From Actinacidiphila sp965342175 (GTDB taxonomy: Bacteria; Actinomycetota; Actinomycetes; Streptomycetales; Streptomycetaceae), in contig NZ_CBDRBL010000014.1 of assembly GCF_965342175.1 (NCBI RefSeq), positions 1 to 64,000 on the forward strand: a DNA stretch of 64,000 bases, given 5' to 3'. The notes below the pieces were generated by a model. It had not been told where the DNA came from. It made no database searches and worked only from the letters and a program-made list of their open reading frames with translations. The position numbers were made by a program, and so were the translations under genes. Shown here in pieces: positions 63,674-64,000 of the stretch; the stretch's first letter is position 1; every line of letters begins with the position of its first letter.

Positions 63674-64000
63674 TGCTGGACACCCCCGAAGCCGTGTTCG
63701 AGGCGCTCCGCGAGAACAACGAGCGCCCCTACGGGACGCCGCGTACGGTGACGGCCGAGGAACTGGTGGAGGCGGCCGCGCAGTTCGAGGAGAAGGACGT
63801 CCTCGTCACGGCGCTGCTCGAACTCATGACGGCGTACGAGTACGCCGCAGAGCACCGCAAGTCCCCGGTGGTCTTCGCCCGGATCCTGAAGCTGTGGGAG
63901 GAGGCGCCCGGCTCCTTCAGCGAGTGGGAGGCCCGCCAGGTGCTGTGGCGTTACAAGTGGGTCACGACCTCGCTGCTCCAGGTGCCCGACGTCCCGCTCA
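63673..64000 (+). CDS. Helical repeat protein downstream of HSP90 (partial)
   Basis: The ATG at 63673 overlaps the HSP90 stop codon (TGATG), so the two are coupled. The visible 109 residues (MLDTPEAVFEALRENNERPY..., VEAAAQFEEKDVLVTALLEL, VFARILKLWEEAPGSFSEWE) look like helical repeats of TPR type. The gene runs past the window end. Its position suggests a co-chaperone or client-specificity partner of the HSP90-like protein. The family was not identified. Confidence 0.65.
   Translation, partial: MLDTPEAVFEALRENNERPYGTPRTVTAEELVEAAAQFEEKDVLVTALLELMTAYEYAAEHRKSPVVFARILKLWEEAPGSFSEWEARQVLWRYKWVTTSLLQVPDVPL

Overview
The window is high-GC actinobacterial chromosome, almost certainly from a Streptomyces. 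GTG starts are frequent, many genes couple through 4-bp GTGA overlaps, and long GC-rich hairpins close transcription units. The gene order (murC-msrB ... hemQ-hemG ... hemE-DUF3000-whiI-rnd-fadAB ... dxs-xylFGH-rok7B7-ngcEFG-acnA ... murA) matches, from memory, the S. coelicolor core region around SCO5998-SCO6061. No rRNA, tRNA, CRISPR array, intact insertion sequence or prophage was seen.

Layout. 0.1-8.7 kb: zapE, a RibD-C reductase, a small Usp-like protein, murC, msrB, a membrane spermidine-synthase-like protein, an AIM24 protein and a PTH2 hydrolase. 8.9-15.3 kb: a DUF692 (MNIO) enzyme, then haem genes (hemQ, hemG, hemE) around a DUF4349 lipoprotein and a decayed TnpB transposase. 15.4-24.1 kb: DUF3000, the sporulation regulator whiI, RNase D, a DUF4241 protein and the fadA-fadB beta-oxidation operon. 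24.1-38.9 kb: a cell-envelope block with an Asp2-like hydrolase, a GT2-TagF fusion, a lectin-like propeller protein, an LCP ligase, SPFH and NlpC/P60 proteins, a degenerate DsbA-like protein, a NYN protein, an MFS pump and a GT39-like enzyme. 38.9-54.1 kb: an amino-acid permease, dxs, xylose uptake genes xylFGH with their ROK regulator, ngcEFG for GlcNAc/chitobiose uptake, and aconitase. 54.2-64 kb: a mosaic end with an APH-like kinase, AdaA-AlkA plus Ogt repair genes, an HTH-MurA fusion, a SUKH immunity gene beside a broken nuclease toxin, and an HSP90-family operon that runs off the window.

Points of most interest. (1) The HTH-MurA fusion has a perfect 16-bp palindrome laid over a probably leaderless promoter inside the end of ogt, which suggests an enzyme that represses its own gene. 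(2) A frameshifted polymorphic-toxin nuclease tail lies directly upstream of a SUKH immunity gene. (3) Two genes (pth2 and xylH) have imperfect copies of their own 3' ends just downstream of their stop codons. (4) The acnA upstream region combines a perfect 18-bp palindrome resembling TamR/UrtR sites with an iron-box-like sequence. (5) A 153-bp element with perfect 21-bp inverted ends lies before the MFS gene. Family assignments come from reading motifs in the translations; no database search was run.
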